From Clostridiaceae bacterium (GTDB lineage Bacteria > Bacillota > Clostridia > Lachnospirales > Lachnospiraceae), in assembly GCA_902363735.1 (NCBI GenBank), contig CABJBA010000002.1, positions 124,001 to 188,000 on the forward strand: 64,000 nt of DNA, given 5' to 3'. Below are positions 48,119 to 56,541 of this stretch, one piece after another. Each line of letters opens with the position of its first letter. Within the stretch, counting starts at the first letter, position 1. The position numbers were made by a program, and so were the translations under genes. Below the pieces are notes generated by a model, which had not been told where the DNA came from, did not search any database, and was given only the letters and a program-made list of their open reading frames with translations.

Positions 48119-49714
48119 ATGGATAAACGGCCGCATATTATTATATTTAATCCTGATGAAATGCGTTATGATACCATGGGGCATATGGGGAACCCGGCAG
48201 CGGTGACTCCGTTTTTGGATCAGTTTGCAAAAGAGGAGGCAGTGTCTTTCCGGAATGCCTTCTGTCAGAATCCGGTCTGCGTGCCCAGCCGGTGCAGCTT
48301 TTTTACAGGACTGTATCCTCATGTACACGGACACCGGACAATGAGTCACTTACTCCGCCCGGGAGAGGAAAACCTGTTTTCTGAATTAAAGGAAGCAGGA
48401 TATCATATTTGGATGAATGCAAGAAATGATTTATTTGCAGGTCAGATTACCGGCTGGGCAGAGTCAAATGCAGATGAAATTTTTTATGGAGGAGATGTAC
48501 CGGAAGCCCCTGGCCCGGAGTGTGACGGAAAAGGGAAAAAAGATAAATACTCTCATTTTGAAGGGCGTTTAAAGCTGGATGAGAACGGCAGAAATTATAA
48601 CGGGGACGATGAAGCGGTGGATGCTGCAATCCGGCATATAAACGGGTACGGCGGAGAAAAGCCTGTATGCATGTTTTTGGGGCTTAATTTCCCCCATACC
48701 CCGTACCAGGTGGAAGAACCGTATTATTCCGCAATTGACCGGAGTAAGCTGCCGGAGAGAATCCGGCCGGAGAACTGTACCGGAAAATCCAAAATGATGG
48801 AACTGATCCGTCTGTACCAGCAGATGGAAGAATATACGGAAGACGACTGGCAGGAGCTTAGAGCTGCATATCTGGGAATGTGCATGAAGGTCGATACCCA
48901 GTTTCGCAGATTATGTGACGGGTTGAAAGAAAAAGGAATTTATGACGACTGCCTGATTTTCTTTTTTAGCGATCACGGAGATTTTGAAGGAGATTTCGGA
49001 CTGACGGAAAAGGCTCAGAGCTGCTTTGAAGATTGCCTCACCAGGGTTCCTCTTCTGGTAAAGCCGCCAAAAGGGAAGGTGGACCCCGGCGTTACAGAGT
49101 CAATGGCTGAATTGATTGATTTCTATGGAACTGCCATGGATTATGCAGGAGTGAAGCCGGAACGGACTCAGTTTGGCCAAAGCTTACGGCCGGTTCTGGA
49201 AAAACGAAGTGTAAAAAATCGGGAATATGTCTTTTGTGAAGGCGGAAGGCTTGCAGGGGAATTACATTGTGACGAATATCATTCTTCCGGCCCGGCAGGT
49301 CCGCCTCAGGACTTTGTATACTGGCCCAAAATGATGGCGCAGACAGATGATAGCGCCCATGCCAAGGGAACCATGATCCGAAGTGAAAGGTACAAATATA
49401 TCAGCAGGATCACCGGGGAGGATGAGTTTTATGATCTGGAAGCAGATCCGGGAGAGACTTCCAATCAGATACATAATCCGGAGTATGCCCTAAAGATATC
49501 CGGGTTCAGGCTTGAACTGATGAGGTGGTATCAGCAGACTTCTGATGTGGTGCCTTACAAGACGGATGACCGGTTTACCCATGAAATGCTTTGGGCAAAG
49601 GTTAAAAATATCTGTCCCAAAGATCACGAAGAAGATGTAAAAGAAAAAATAAGAGGCGGCATTAAGCAGGGGATTCTGTATCAGTATGTACGCAGTCTTA
49701 AAAACTCAAAGTAG
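48119..49714 (+). CDS. Sulfatase (formylglycine type, Cys form)
   Basis: The 531-residue enzyme is a type I sulfatase. The signature CVPSRCSFFTG contains C54, which must be oxidised to formylglycine, with R58 beside it. Metal ligands are suggested by FNPDEMRYDTMG at the start (family DDQRxD) and FFSDHGDFEGDFG (about 280-292). It ends with a compact C-terminal domain (YDLEADPGETSNQ). ATG 48119 is chosen because AAAGGAG lies 9 bases before it; 48086 is an alternative without a site. No signal peptide is visible, so it acts in the cytoplasm on imported sulfated sugars. The radical-SAM enzyme encoded next is the likely activator. Confidence 0.92.
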   Translation: MDKRPHIIIFNPDEMRYDTMGHMGNPAAVTPFLDQFAKEEAVSFRNAFCQNPVCVPSRCSFFTGLYPHVHGHRTMSHLLRPGEENLFSELKEAGYHIWMNARNDLFAGQITGWAESNADEIFYGGDVPEAPGPECDGKGKKDKYSHFEGRLKLDENGRNYNGDDEAVDAAIRHINGYGGEKPVCMFLGLNFPHTPYQVEEPYYSAIDRSKLPERIRPENCTGKSKMMELIRLYQQMEEYTEDDWQELRAAYLGMCMKVDTQFRRLCDGLKEKGIYDDCLIFFFSDHGDFEGDFGLTEKAQSCFEDCLTRVPLLVKPPKGKVDPGVTESMAELIDFYGTAMDYAGVKPERTQFGQSLRPVLEKRSVKNREYVFCEGGRLAGELHCDEYHSSGPAGPPQDFVYWPKMMAQTDDSAHAKGTMIRSERYKYISRITGEDEFYDLEADPGETSNQIHNPEYALKISGFRLELMRWYQQTSDVVPYKTDDRFTHEMLWAKVKNICPKDHEEDVKEKIRGGIKQGILYQYVRSLKNSK

Positions 49715-49774
49715 TTCTGAATATAACAGACTGATAAAAACCATGTACTATTTTGTCTGAAATAAATACAAAAA

Positions 49775-49808
49775 AGCTGAGGCTGCAGAGAAAACTGCAG
49801 CCTCAGCT
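49775..49808 (-). terminator. Perfect 14-bp hairpin; T-run only on the minus strand
   Basis: AGCTGAGGCTGCAG (49775-49788) and CTGCAGCCTCAGCT (49795-49808) pair perfectly around AGAAAA. On the plus strand, where both neighbours lie, no T-run follows; on the minus strand TTTTTGTATT follows. It may be a processing or stability hairpin. Confidence 0.45.
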
Positions 49809-49879
49809 GGTAATATGGATATTTTTCCGTTATAATATAAAAGTAAAAGAAAGCAGAGCCGAAAACAGGAGATAAAATT

Positions 49880-50980
49880 ATGCCACCGATTAACGTATTG
49901 ATAAAGCCGGCTTCCGGCAACTGCAATATGCGCTGTGATTACTGTTTTTATTACGATACTATGTCCAAGAGAGAACAGCCTTCCTATGGTTTTATGACTA
50001 TTGAGACTCTTGAGGCTGTGATGTGCAAGGTTCTTGCATATGCGGAGGGAAGCTGTACCGTTGCCTTTCAGGGGGGAGAACCCACACTGTGCGGCCTGGA
50101 ATTTTTTGAAAAGTCTATAGAATTTCAGAAACGTTATAATGTAAATCATGTCAGGATACAAAATGCGCTGCAGACCAATGGATATAATCTTGACCAAAAA
50201 TGGGCAGATTTTTTTGTTGAAAATGACTTTCTAATCGGCATATCTCTTGATGGAGGGCCAAAGGTTCACGACTGCTACCGGAAGAACACAAAAAAAGAAG
50301 GAACCTTTCTCCAGATCATGAAAAATATTGAGATGTTTCAAAAGGCGGGAGTGAAATTCAATATCTTATCGGTAGTAAATGGGAAAACGGCGCCTGCGAT
50401 CCGTAAAACCTATGAGTTTTACCGAAAGAATCATCTGGATTACTTACAGTTCATAGCCTGTCTGGATCCCCTTGGAGAAAACCCGGGAACTAGAGAATAT
50501 TCACTGATTCCGGAAGCCTACGGAACATTTCTGATTGAGCTGTTTAATCTTTGGTACGAAGATTTAAAGTTAGGAAAACAGCCTTATATCCGCCATTTTG
50601 AAAATTATATTGCCATTCTGCTGGGTCAGGCACCGGAATCCTGCGACATGCGGGGAATCTGCGGGAAACAGTATGTTGTAGAGGCTGATGGATCTGTCTA
50701 TCCCTGTGATTTTTATGTAATAGACAGCTTCCGTCTGGGAAATTTTCATGAAGATTCGGTGAGACAGATTGATCAGGCGAGAGATCAGATGGGGTTTATG
50801 GAAAAATCTCTGCAAAAGGAAGCTGCCTGTTCAGACTGCAGGTATCTGGCGCTTTGCCGCGGAGGCTGTACAAGGACACGGCAGGAGGATCATCATCAAT
50901 ACTTCTGCAGATCCTACCAGATGTTCTTTGATGCCTGCCTGCCGAAAATGCTGGAAATAGCAGAAAAAATCAGCAGATAA
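49880..50980 (+). CDS. Anaerobic sulfatase maturase (radical SAM, SPASM)
   Basis: The 366-residue enzyme converts the active-site cysteine of sulfatases to formylglycine without oxygen. The radical-SAM cluster motif is CNMRCDYC (C15, C19, C22) within KPASGNCNMRCDYCFYYD, followed by FQGGEPTL (SAM binding), and the C-terminal SPASM cysteines are seen in CDMRGICGKQYVV, YPCDFYV and CSDCRYLALCRGGC. QTNGYNLDQKW and SLDGGPKVHD are typical of this group. AGGAGAT precedes the ATG. It follows the sulfatase by 165 bases, with a strong hairpin between. Other SPASM enzymes share parts of this pattern, but the context makes the call firm. Confidence 0.92.
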   Translation: MPPINVLIKPASGNCNMRCDYCFYYDTMSKREQPSYGFMTIETLEAVMCKVLAYAEGSCTVAFQGGEPTLCGLEFFEKSIEFQKRYNVNHVRIQNALQTNGYNLDQKWADFFVENDFLIGISLDGGPKVHDCYRKNTKKEGTFLQIMKNIEMFQKAGVKFNILSVVNGKTAPAIRKTYEFYRKNHLDYLQFIACLDPLGENPGTREYSLIPEAYGTFLIELFNLWYEDLKLGKQPYIRHFENYIAILLGQAPESCDMRGICGKQYVVEADGSVYPCDFYVIDSFRLGNFHEDSVRQIDQARDQMGFMEKSLQKEAACSDCRYLALCRGGCTRTRQEDHHQYFCRSYQMFFDACLPKMLEIAEKISR

Positions 50981-51032
50981 GAAGACATCCTGCTGAACCG
51001 GCAGGTAAAATAAATATAAATGGAGGATGACC

Positions 51033-52154
51033 ATGAAATACAGAGATTTTGGAAAAACAGGAATAAAAGTGTCGGCCCTTGGGTTTGGAGCTATGAGACT
51101 CCCTCTCCTTAATGAGGACTGCGTGGATGAAAACCGGGCAGTGGCCATGATCCGTCATGCCATTGATCAGGGAGTGAATTATATTGATACGGCGTACCCC
51201 TACCACAAGGGAGAAAGTGAGCGGATTGTGGGAAATGCCTTAAAGGATGGGTACAGGGAAAAAACATATTTAGCAACCAAATGTCCTGTGTGGAAACTGG
51301 AAAAACCGGAGGATTTTGATGTTGTTTTACAGGAACAGCTGGAGAAGCTGCAGACAGATCATGTTGATTTTTATTTGCTTCACGCCTTAAGCAGGGAGCG
51401 GTTTGAGGAAAAGGTTAAAAAGCTTGACCTGATAAAGGCAATGGAAAAAGCCAGGGAGGAAGGTAAAATAAAGTATATTGGTTTTTCCTTCCATGATTCA
51501 TATGATGTATTTCAGGATATCCTAGATTATTATGATGGATGGGATTTTTGTCAGATTCAGTATAATTACGTGGATCTGGAACATCAGGCCGGGGCAAAGG
51601 GGTTGAAGGCTGCAGCTGAACGGGGTCTGGCTGTCGTGATAATGGAACCTCTTCTTGGTGGAAGGCTGGCAAATCCGGCGGATCATGTAAAAAAGGTATT
51701 TCCTGTGGATAAGTCCCCGGTAGAATATGCCCTTGATTTTCTTTGGGACCAGTCTGAGGTGAGCCTGCTTTTAAGCGGGATGAGTGATGAGCAGCAGCTT
51801 GAGGACAATCTTTTTTATGCTGACCACTGCCATGTTGGAATGGTAACAAAAGAGGAAGGGTATATTTATAAAAAGGCGAAGGAAGTATTTGATTCCATGG
51901 CCTTGGTGGGCTGTACCGGATGCCGTTACTGCGTACCATGTCCCTTCGGTCTTGAAATACCGGAGATATTTTCCTTTTATAATATGACTGCGGCTCATAA
52001 GGAAAAAGAGGCCAAGTCAGGTTATCAGGCTCTTTCCGTAAAGGCAGAGGAGTGCAGGGCCTGTCATCATTGTGAAAAGGAATGTCCCCAGATGATCAGG
52101 ATCAGTCAGGTCATGCCTGAGGTTGCGGGGGTGTTTGAAAAAATAGAGGTTTAA
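51033..52154 (+). CDS. Aldo/keto reductase with C-terminal ferredoxin domain
   Basis: The product (373 residues) joins an aldo/keto reductase barrel (about 1-285) to a two-cluster [4Fe-4S] part at the C-terminus. The catalytic residues are D and Y in YIDTAYPYHKGESE, K in LATKCPVW and H in LLHALSRE. The iron-sulfur cysteines are in CTGCRYCVPCPFGLEI and CRACHHCEKECPQMI. ATG 51033 is preferred over ATG 51027, since GGAGG ends right at 51026. Such proteins are common in anaerobes and may use ferredoxin electrons in place of, or together with, NADPH. Substrate unknown. It is 52 bases after the maturase gene and 26 before the PPK2 gene. Confidence 0.9.
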   Translation: MKYRDFGKTGIKVSALGFGAMRLPLLNEDCVDENRAVAMIRHAIDQGVNYIDTAYPYHKGESERIVGNALKDGYREKTYLATKCPVWKLEKPEDFDVVLQEQLEKLQTDHVDFYLLHALSRERFEEKVKKLDLIKAMEKAREEGKIKYIGFSFHDSYDVFQDILDYYDGWDFCQIQYNYVDLEHQAGAKGLKAAAERGLAVVIMEPLLGGRLANPADHVKKVFPVDKSPVEYALDFLWDQSEVSLLLSGMSDEQQLEDNLFYADHCHVGMVTKEEGYIYKKAKEVFDSMALVGCTGCRYCVPCPFGLEIPEIFSFYNMTAAHKEKEAKSGYQALSVKAEECRACHHCEKECPQMIRISQVMPEVAGVFEKIEV

Positions 52155-52180
52155 CTGTTGTTGGAAAAGGAGTGCGGTTT

Positions 52181-53680
52181 ATGCTGGAGAAAATTGATTT
52201 ATCAAAAAAACTGGATAAAGGAACCTGTAAAAAGATAAGGGAAGAGCAGGCGGTGAGGCTTGGACTCTTGCAGAGGGAATGTAAGGAGGCCGGGGTTCCC
52301 GTTGTGGTGGTATTTGAAGGGCTTGGGGCCTCCGGAAAAGGAACCCAGATCAACCGTCTGATCCAGGCTCTAGACCCCAGGGGGTTTGATGTATATGCCA
52401 ATAATAAATCAACAGAGGAGGAACAGATGCGGCCATTTTTATGGCGTTTCTGGACAAAAACTCCCGCTGACGGCAGAATCGCTGTTTTTGACCGAAGCTG
52501 GTACCGCCAGGTGACGGTGGAACGGTTTGACGGCAGGCTTCCTGACGAGGATTTGGGAGGGGCCTTTCATGATATTCAGTCCTTTGAGCGGCAGCTTACG
52601 GATGGCGGAACGGTTATTATCAAGCTGTTTCTCTATATTTCAAAAGACGAGCAGAAAAAGCGGTTTAAAGGATTGGAACGCTCTAAGGATACAAGCTGGC
52701 TGGTCACAAAGGATGACTGGCGCAGGAATAAGGAATATGACCGGTATATTGCAATCTGTGGGGAAATGCTGGAACGGACTGACATGGACTATGCCCCCTG
52801 GACGATTATTGAAGCCACAGACAAGGATTATTGTTCAGTGAAAATTATGACAAGGGTTGCGGACTGTCTGGAGGAGACTTTGAGGAAAGCCCGCCTTGAG
52901 AAAGAAAAAGAGAAAACAGATACAGTTCGTTCTTCCGGAAAATTCCCTAATAAGGTCCTTTCCGGGGTGGATTTGACAAAGACCCTGACAAAGGAAGAGT
53001 ATAAGATAGAAATAGACAGGCTTGAGGAAAAACTAAAGTTTCTTCACAGCCAGGTTTACCGTTTGAGGATTCCGGTGGTTCTGGGATTTGAGGGTTGGGA
53101 TGCAGCTGGAAAGGGAGGAGCCATTAAACGCCTTACAGGTCATCTGGATCCAAGAGGCTATAAGGTTCACCCAACCGCTGCACCCAATGATTTAGAGCGG
53201 GTTCATCATTATCTGTGGCGTTTCTGGAACAGTGTGCCAAAGGCAGGCCATGTCGCCATTTTTGACCGGACCTGGTACGGCAGGGTTTTGGTGGAACGGA
53301 TCGAAGGCTTTTGCAGCGGGCAGGAATGGAGACAGGCCTATCAGGAAATCAATGAGATGGAAGCCCACATGGCAAATGCAGGAGCTGTTGTCATTAAATT
53401 CTGGCTTCACATTGATAAGGATGAGCAGGAAAAACGGTTTAAGGAGCGTGAGAATAATCCGTCCAAGCAGTGGAAAATCACGGAAGAGGACTGGAGAAAC
53501 CGGGAAAAATGGGATGAGTATGAAACCGCAGTGGATGAAATGCTGGTCCGTACCTCCACTTCCTGCGCACCCTGGGTGGTGGTGGAAGGAAACTGCAAGT
53601 ATTACGCCAGAGTCAAGGTGTTAAAGACAGTAGTGGAAGCCTTGGAGGCTAAGGTTAAGGAAAAAAAGAAAAATCTGTGA
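52181..53680 (+). CDS. Polyphosphate:AMP phosphotransferase, tandem PPK2
   Basis: The 499-residue protein holds two PPK2 domains in tandem. Each has a Walker A motif (EGLGASGKGTQI at about 47-58; EGWDAAGKGGAI at about 308-319), followed by LDPRGF/Y and a lid-type segment with FDRSWYR or FDRTWYG. This double form matches class II PPK2, which phosphorylates AMP to ADP with polyphosphate. In such tandems the second half is usually the active one; here both halves keep GKG and the FDR-WY motif, so neither looks dead. ATG 52181 is chosen over GTG 52172, since AAAAGGAG lies directly before the latter. Confidence 0.9.
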   Translation: MLEKIDLSKKLDKGTCKKIREEQAVRLGLLQRECKEAGVPVVVVFEGLGASGKGTQINRLIQALDPRGFDVYANNKSTEEEQMRPFLWRFWTKTPADGRIAVFDRSWYRQVTVERFDGRLPDEDLGGAFHDIQSFERQLTDGGTVIIKLFLYISKDEQKKRFKGLERSKDTSWLVTKDDWRRNKEYDRYIAICGEMLERTDMDYAPWTIIEATDKDYCSVKIMTRVADCLEETLRKARLEKEKEKTDTVRSSGKFPNKVLSGVDLTKTLTKEEYKIEIDRLEEKLKFLHSQVYRLRIPVVLGFEGWDAAGKGGAIKRLTGHLDPRGYKVHPTAAPNDLERVHHYLWRFWNSVPKAGHVAIFDRTWYGRVLVERIEGFCSGQEWRQAYQEINEMEAHMANAGAVVIKFWLHIDKDEQEKRFKERENNPSKQWKITEEDWRNREKWDEYETAVDEMLVRTSTSCAPWVVVEGNCKYYARVKVLKTVVEALEAKVKEKKKNL

Positions 53681-53750
53681 TTGCTTGTATTTTTCCTCTT
53701 TTTCGTGTAAAGTAGAAAAGCAGCGAACAAAGTAAGAAAGAGGAAGATGC

Positions 53751-55004
53751 ATGAATACGGTTTTAATCGTGGGCGGTGGTGCTGCAGGGATGCTGGCTGG
53801 AATAGCAGCAGCTAAAGCAGGCAGCACCGTCCATATTTTTGAAAAAAATGAAAAGATGGGAAAGAAAATCTACATCACAGGTAAAGGACGGTGCAATGTG
53901 ACCAATGCCTGTGATGTGGAAGAGCTGTTGGGGAATGTGGTGACCAATGCCAAGTTTTTATACAGCAGCTTTTACGGCTTTACCAATTTAGATATGATGA
54001 ATCTTTTGGAGGATCTTGGCTGTCATTTAAAGACAGAGCGGGGAAACCGGGTATTTCCGGTCTCCGACAGGTCTTCGGATGTAATCAAGGCTCTGACAAA
54101 GGGGCTTTTGGACCTTGGAGTTTCCGTTCATTACAGAGCGGAAGCAGAAACTCTTTTAATGGAAGAAGGGATTCTTAAGGGACTGGTGATAAAAGAAGGA
54201 ACGAAAAAGACCAAGGTATACGGAGATCAGGTGATTGTAGCCTGTGGTGGCTTATCCTATCAGACCACCGGTTCCACAGGAGATGGCTATGAGCTGGCAA
54301 AGCAGGCGGGCCACAAGGTCACTTCCCTTTCCCCGGCCCTGGTTCCTTTTGTGGCAGAGGAACCCTGGGTCAAGGAGCTGCAGGGTTTGTCTCTTCGGAA
54401 TGTGGAAGCAGTCATTTTAAAAGGGAAAAAGGTAATTTATAAAGAGTTCGGGGAAATGCTGTTTACCCATTACGGTGTCAGCGGACCGGTTCTTTTAAGT
54501 GCCAGCAGCTATGGAGCAAAGGAACTGAAAAAAGGGTCTTTGACCCTTTCCATTGACTTAAAACCTGCCCTTTCTCCAGAGCAGCTTGATACCAGGATTC
54601 TAAGAGATTTCGAAGAGGCTGTGAACAAGCAGTTTAAAAATTCCCTGAACAGCTTATATCCATCTAAACTGGTGCCTGTTATCATTGATTTAAGCGGAAT
54701 CTCCCCGGACAAAAAAGTCAATGAAATCACACGGGAGGAACGGCAGAACTTAATACGTGTAACCAAGAATTTCACTCTCACTCTTACGTCCCTCAGAGGA
54801 TATAACGAGGCGGTAATTACCCAGGGAGGCGTTTCGGTGAAGGAGATAAATCCGGCTACCATGGAATCCAAACTTGTGACCGGTCTTTATTTTGCGGGAG
54901 AGGTGCTGGATCTTGATGCAGTGACTGGAGGCTTTAACCTGCAGATCGCCTGGTCCACGGGCTGGGCAGCGGGGAGTGCTGCCGGAGAGGAGAACACGGT
55001 CTGA
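53751..55004 (+). CDS. HI0933/YhiN-family FAD-binding oxidoreductase
   Basis: The 417-residue flavoprotein has an N-terminal FAD motif VLIVGGGAAGMLAGIAAAKA, then MGKKIYITGKGRCNVTNAC (family hallmark), GDQVIVACGGLSYQTTGSTGDGY, LFTHYGVSGPVLL and the C-terminal GLYFAGEVLDLDAVTGGFNLQ. The reaction of the family is unclear; names such as aminoacetone oxidase rest on weak grounds. AAGAGGAAG stands before the ATG. It overlaps cmk by one base-set (ATGA), a gene order (this family, cmk, ispH, S1 protein) that I know from many Clostridia. Confidence 0.92.
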   Translation: MNTVLIVGGGAAGMLAGIAAAKAGSTVHIFEKNEKMGKKIYITGKGRCNVTNACDVEELLGNVVTNAKFLYSSFYGFTNLDMMNLLEDLGCHLKTERGNRVFPVSDRSSDVIKALTKGLLDLGVSVHYRAEAETLLMEEGILKGLVIKEGTKKTKVYGDQVIVACGGLSYQTTGSTGDGYELAKQAGHKVTSLSPALVPFVAEEPWVKELQGLSLRNVEAVILKGKKVIYKEFGEMLFTHYGVSGPVLLSASSYGAKELKKGSLTLSIDLKPALSPEQLDTRILRDFEEAVNKQFKNSLNSLYPSKLVPVIIDLSGISPDKKVNEITREERQNLIRVTKNFTLTLTSLRGYNEAVITQGGVSVKEINPATMESKLVTGLYFAGEVLDLDAVTGGFNLQIAWSTGWAAGSAAGEENTV

Positions 55005-55699
55005 TGAGAAATGTTTATAATATAGCAATTGACGGGCCTGCAGGAGCAGGAAAAAGCACCATTGCCAGGTCTGCCGCAGAAAAGCTTCATTTTGTTTATG
55101 TGGATACGGGAGCCATGTACCGAGCCATGGCCCTGCATTTTCTTAGAAATGGGATTTTGCCGGAAGATGAAACAGCTGTTTCTCAGGCGGCCCAGGAAGC
55201 CAATGTGACCATTTCTTATATAGACGGTGTCCAACAGGTTCTTTTAAACAGGGAAAATGTTTCGGGGCTGATCCGCACACCCCAGGTCAGTGCCATGGCA
55301 TCGGCAGTTTCTGTTTACATGCCGGTCCGGGAAAAATTGGTTGAACTTCAACGGGAACTGGCTTTAAAAGAAAACATCATTATGGATGGCAGGGACATCG
55401 GAACCTGTGTGCTGCCAGATGCAGATTTAAAGATATACATGACGGCCGACAGCCGGGTACGGGCCATGCGCCGGTATAAAGAAATGGAGGCAAAGGGAGA
55501 GAAATGCAGTCTGAATGATATTGAGGCTGACATTATAGAGAGGGACCGGCGGGATATGAACCGGGAACATTCCCCTCTTTGCCAGGCAGAGGATGCCGTG
55601 CTTTTGGACACCTCCCACATTTCTATTGAAGAAACTGTAGATCGGATTCTGAGGCTGTTTTATGAGAAGACAGGAAAGGAGGGCGACCTATGGAAGTGA
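55004..55699 (+). CDS. cmk: Cytidylate kinase
   Basis: The 231-residue enzyme phosphorylates CMP and dCMP. Signatures are the P-loop IDGPAGAGKSTIARSAA (about 9-25), VDTGAMYRAMALH, VNLI-type region and MDGRDIGTCVLPDADLKIYMTA with RDRRDMNREHSPLCQAEDA. It starts inside the stop of the upstream gene (ATGA) and overlaps ispH by 10 bases, so all three are coupled. It is of usual length. Confidence 0.95.
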   Translation: MRNVYNIAIDGPAGAGKSTIARSAAEKLHFVYVDTGAMYRAMALHFLRNGILPEDETAVSQAAQEANVTISYIDGVQQVLLNRENVSGLIRTPQVSAMASAVSVYMPVREKLVELQRELALKENIIMDGRDIGTCVLPDADLKIYMTADSRVRAMRRYKEMEAKGEKCSLNDIEADIIERDRRDMNREHSPLCQAEDAVLLDTSHISIEETVDRILRLFYEKTGKEGDLWK

Positions 55700-56541
55700 T
55701 GATAGCTAAAACTGCAGGTTTCTGTTTTGGTGTCAAGCGTGCGGTGGACCAGGTTTATGAGCAGCTCAAAAGAAATGACAAGCCGATCTACACCTATGGC
55801 CCCATTATCCACAACGAGGAAGTGGTCCGGGATTTAGAAGAAAAGGGAGTGAAAGTCATTCATTCCGAAGAGGAGCTGGCAGAGCTTCATGATGCTGTGG
55901 TGGTCATCCGGTCCCATGGAGTGGGAAAACGGGTTTATGAGATCATGAAGGAAAAGGACATCGAGCTCGTAGATGCCACCTGCCCTTTTGTAAAAAAGAT
56001 TCACCGGATCGCAGTGGAACAAAATGAAGAGGGAAGACGGCTCATCATTGTGGGAAATGAAAATCATCCGGAGGTACAAGGTATTAAAGGCTGGGGAAAT
56101 GACAATACTTTAGTGATAGAAACCCCGGAACAGGCCACTTCTATGCCCATTTTGGAAGGGGAAAAGCTGTGTATCGTATCACAGACGACATTTAATTACA
56201 ATAAATTTCAAGATTTAGTTGAAAAAGTTTCAGAAAAGAGGTATGATATACTTGTTTTAAATACGATTTGCAATGCAACACAGGAAAGACAAGTGGAAGC
56301 AAAGCGGATAGCTTCAGAAGTGGATGCCATGATTGTCATTGGCGGAAAGAGCAGTTCCAATACCCAGAAGCTATACGATATATGCCGAAGGGAGTGTAAG
56401 AACACTTACTATATCCAGACACTAGGTGATTTAGATCCTGATTGTGGAAATTCTGTGCGCAGCGTAGGTATTACAGCCGGGGCCTCAACCCCGAATTATA
56501 TTATCGAGGAGGTTCATACTAATGTCAGAATTAAGTTTTGA
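55690..56541 (+). CDS. ispH: 4-hydroxy-3-methylbut-2-enyl diphosphate reductase
   Basis: The 283-residue enzyme performs the last step of the MEP isoprenoid pathway. The three cluster cysteines are C12 in GFCFGVKRA, one in VDATCPFV (about 96) and one in LNTICNATQERQ (about 197). IRSHGVGKR and IVSQTTFN (substrate contact) and the C-terminal TAGASTPNYIIEEV are intact. In many Clostridia IspH is fused to the S1-domain protein; here they are separate genes that overlap by 20 bases, with GGAGG inside the ispH end serving the next start. Confidence 0.95.
   Translation: MEVMIAKTAGFCFGVKRAVDQVYEQLKRNDKPIYTYGPIIHNEEVVRDLEEKGVKVIHSEEELAELHDAVVVIRSHGVGKRVYEIMKEKDIELVDATCPFVKKIHRIAVEQNEEGRRLIIVGNENHPEVQGIKGWGNDNTLVIETPEQATSMPILEGEKLCIVSQTTFNYNKFQDLVEKVSEKRYDILVLNTICNATQERQVEAKRIASEVDAMIVIGGKSSSNTQKLYDICRRECKNTYYIQTLGDLDPDCGNSVRSVGITAGASTPNYIIEEVHTNVRIKF

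Noticed and set aside
51415..51939. 174-codon minus-strand frame opposite the ferredoxin-type aldo/keto reductase gene
   Set aside because: It is proline- and histidine-rich, without motif or start signal; the plus-strand gene explains the region.
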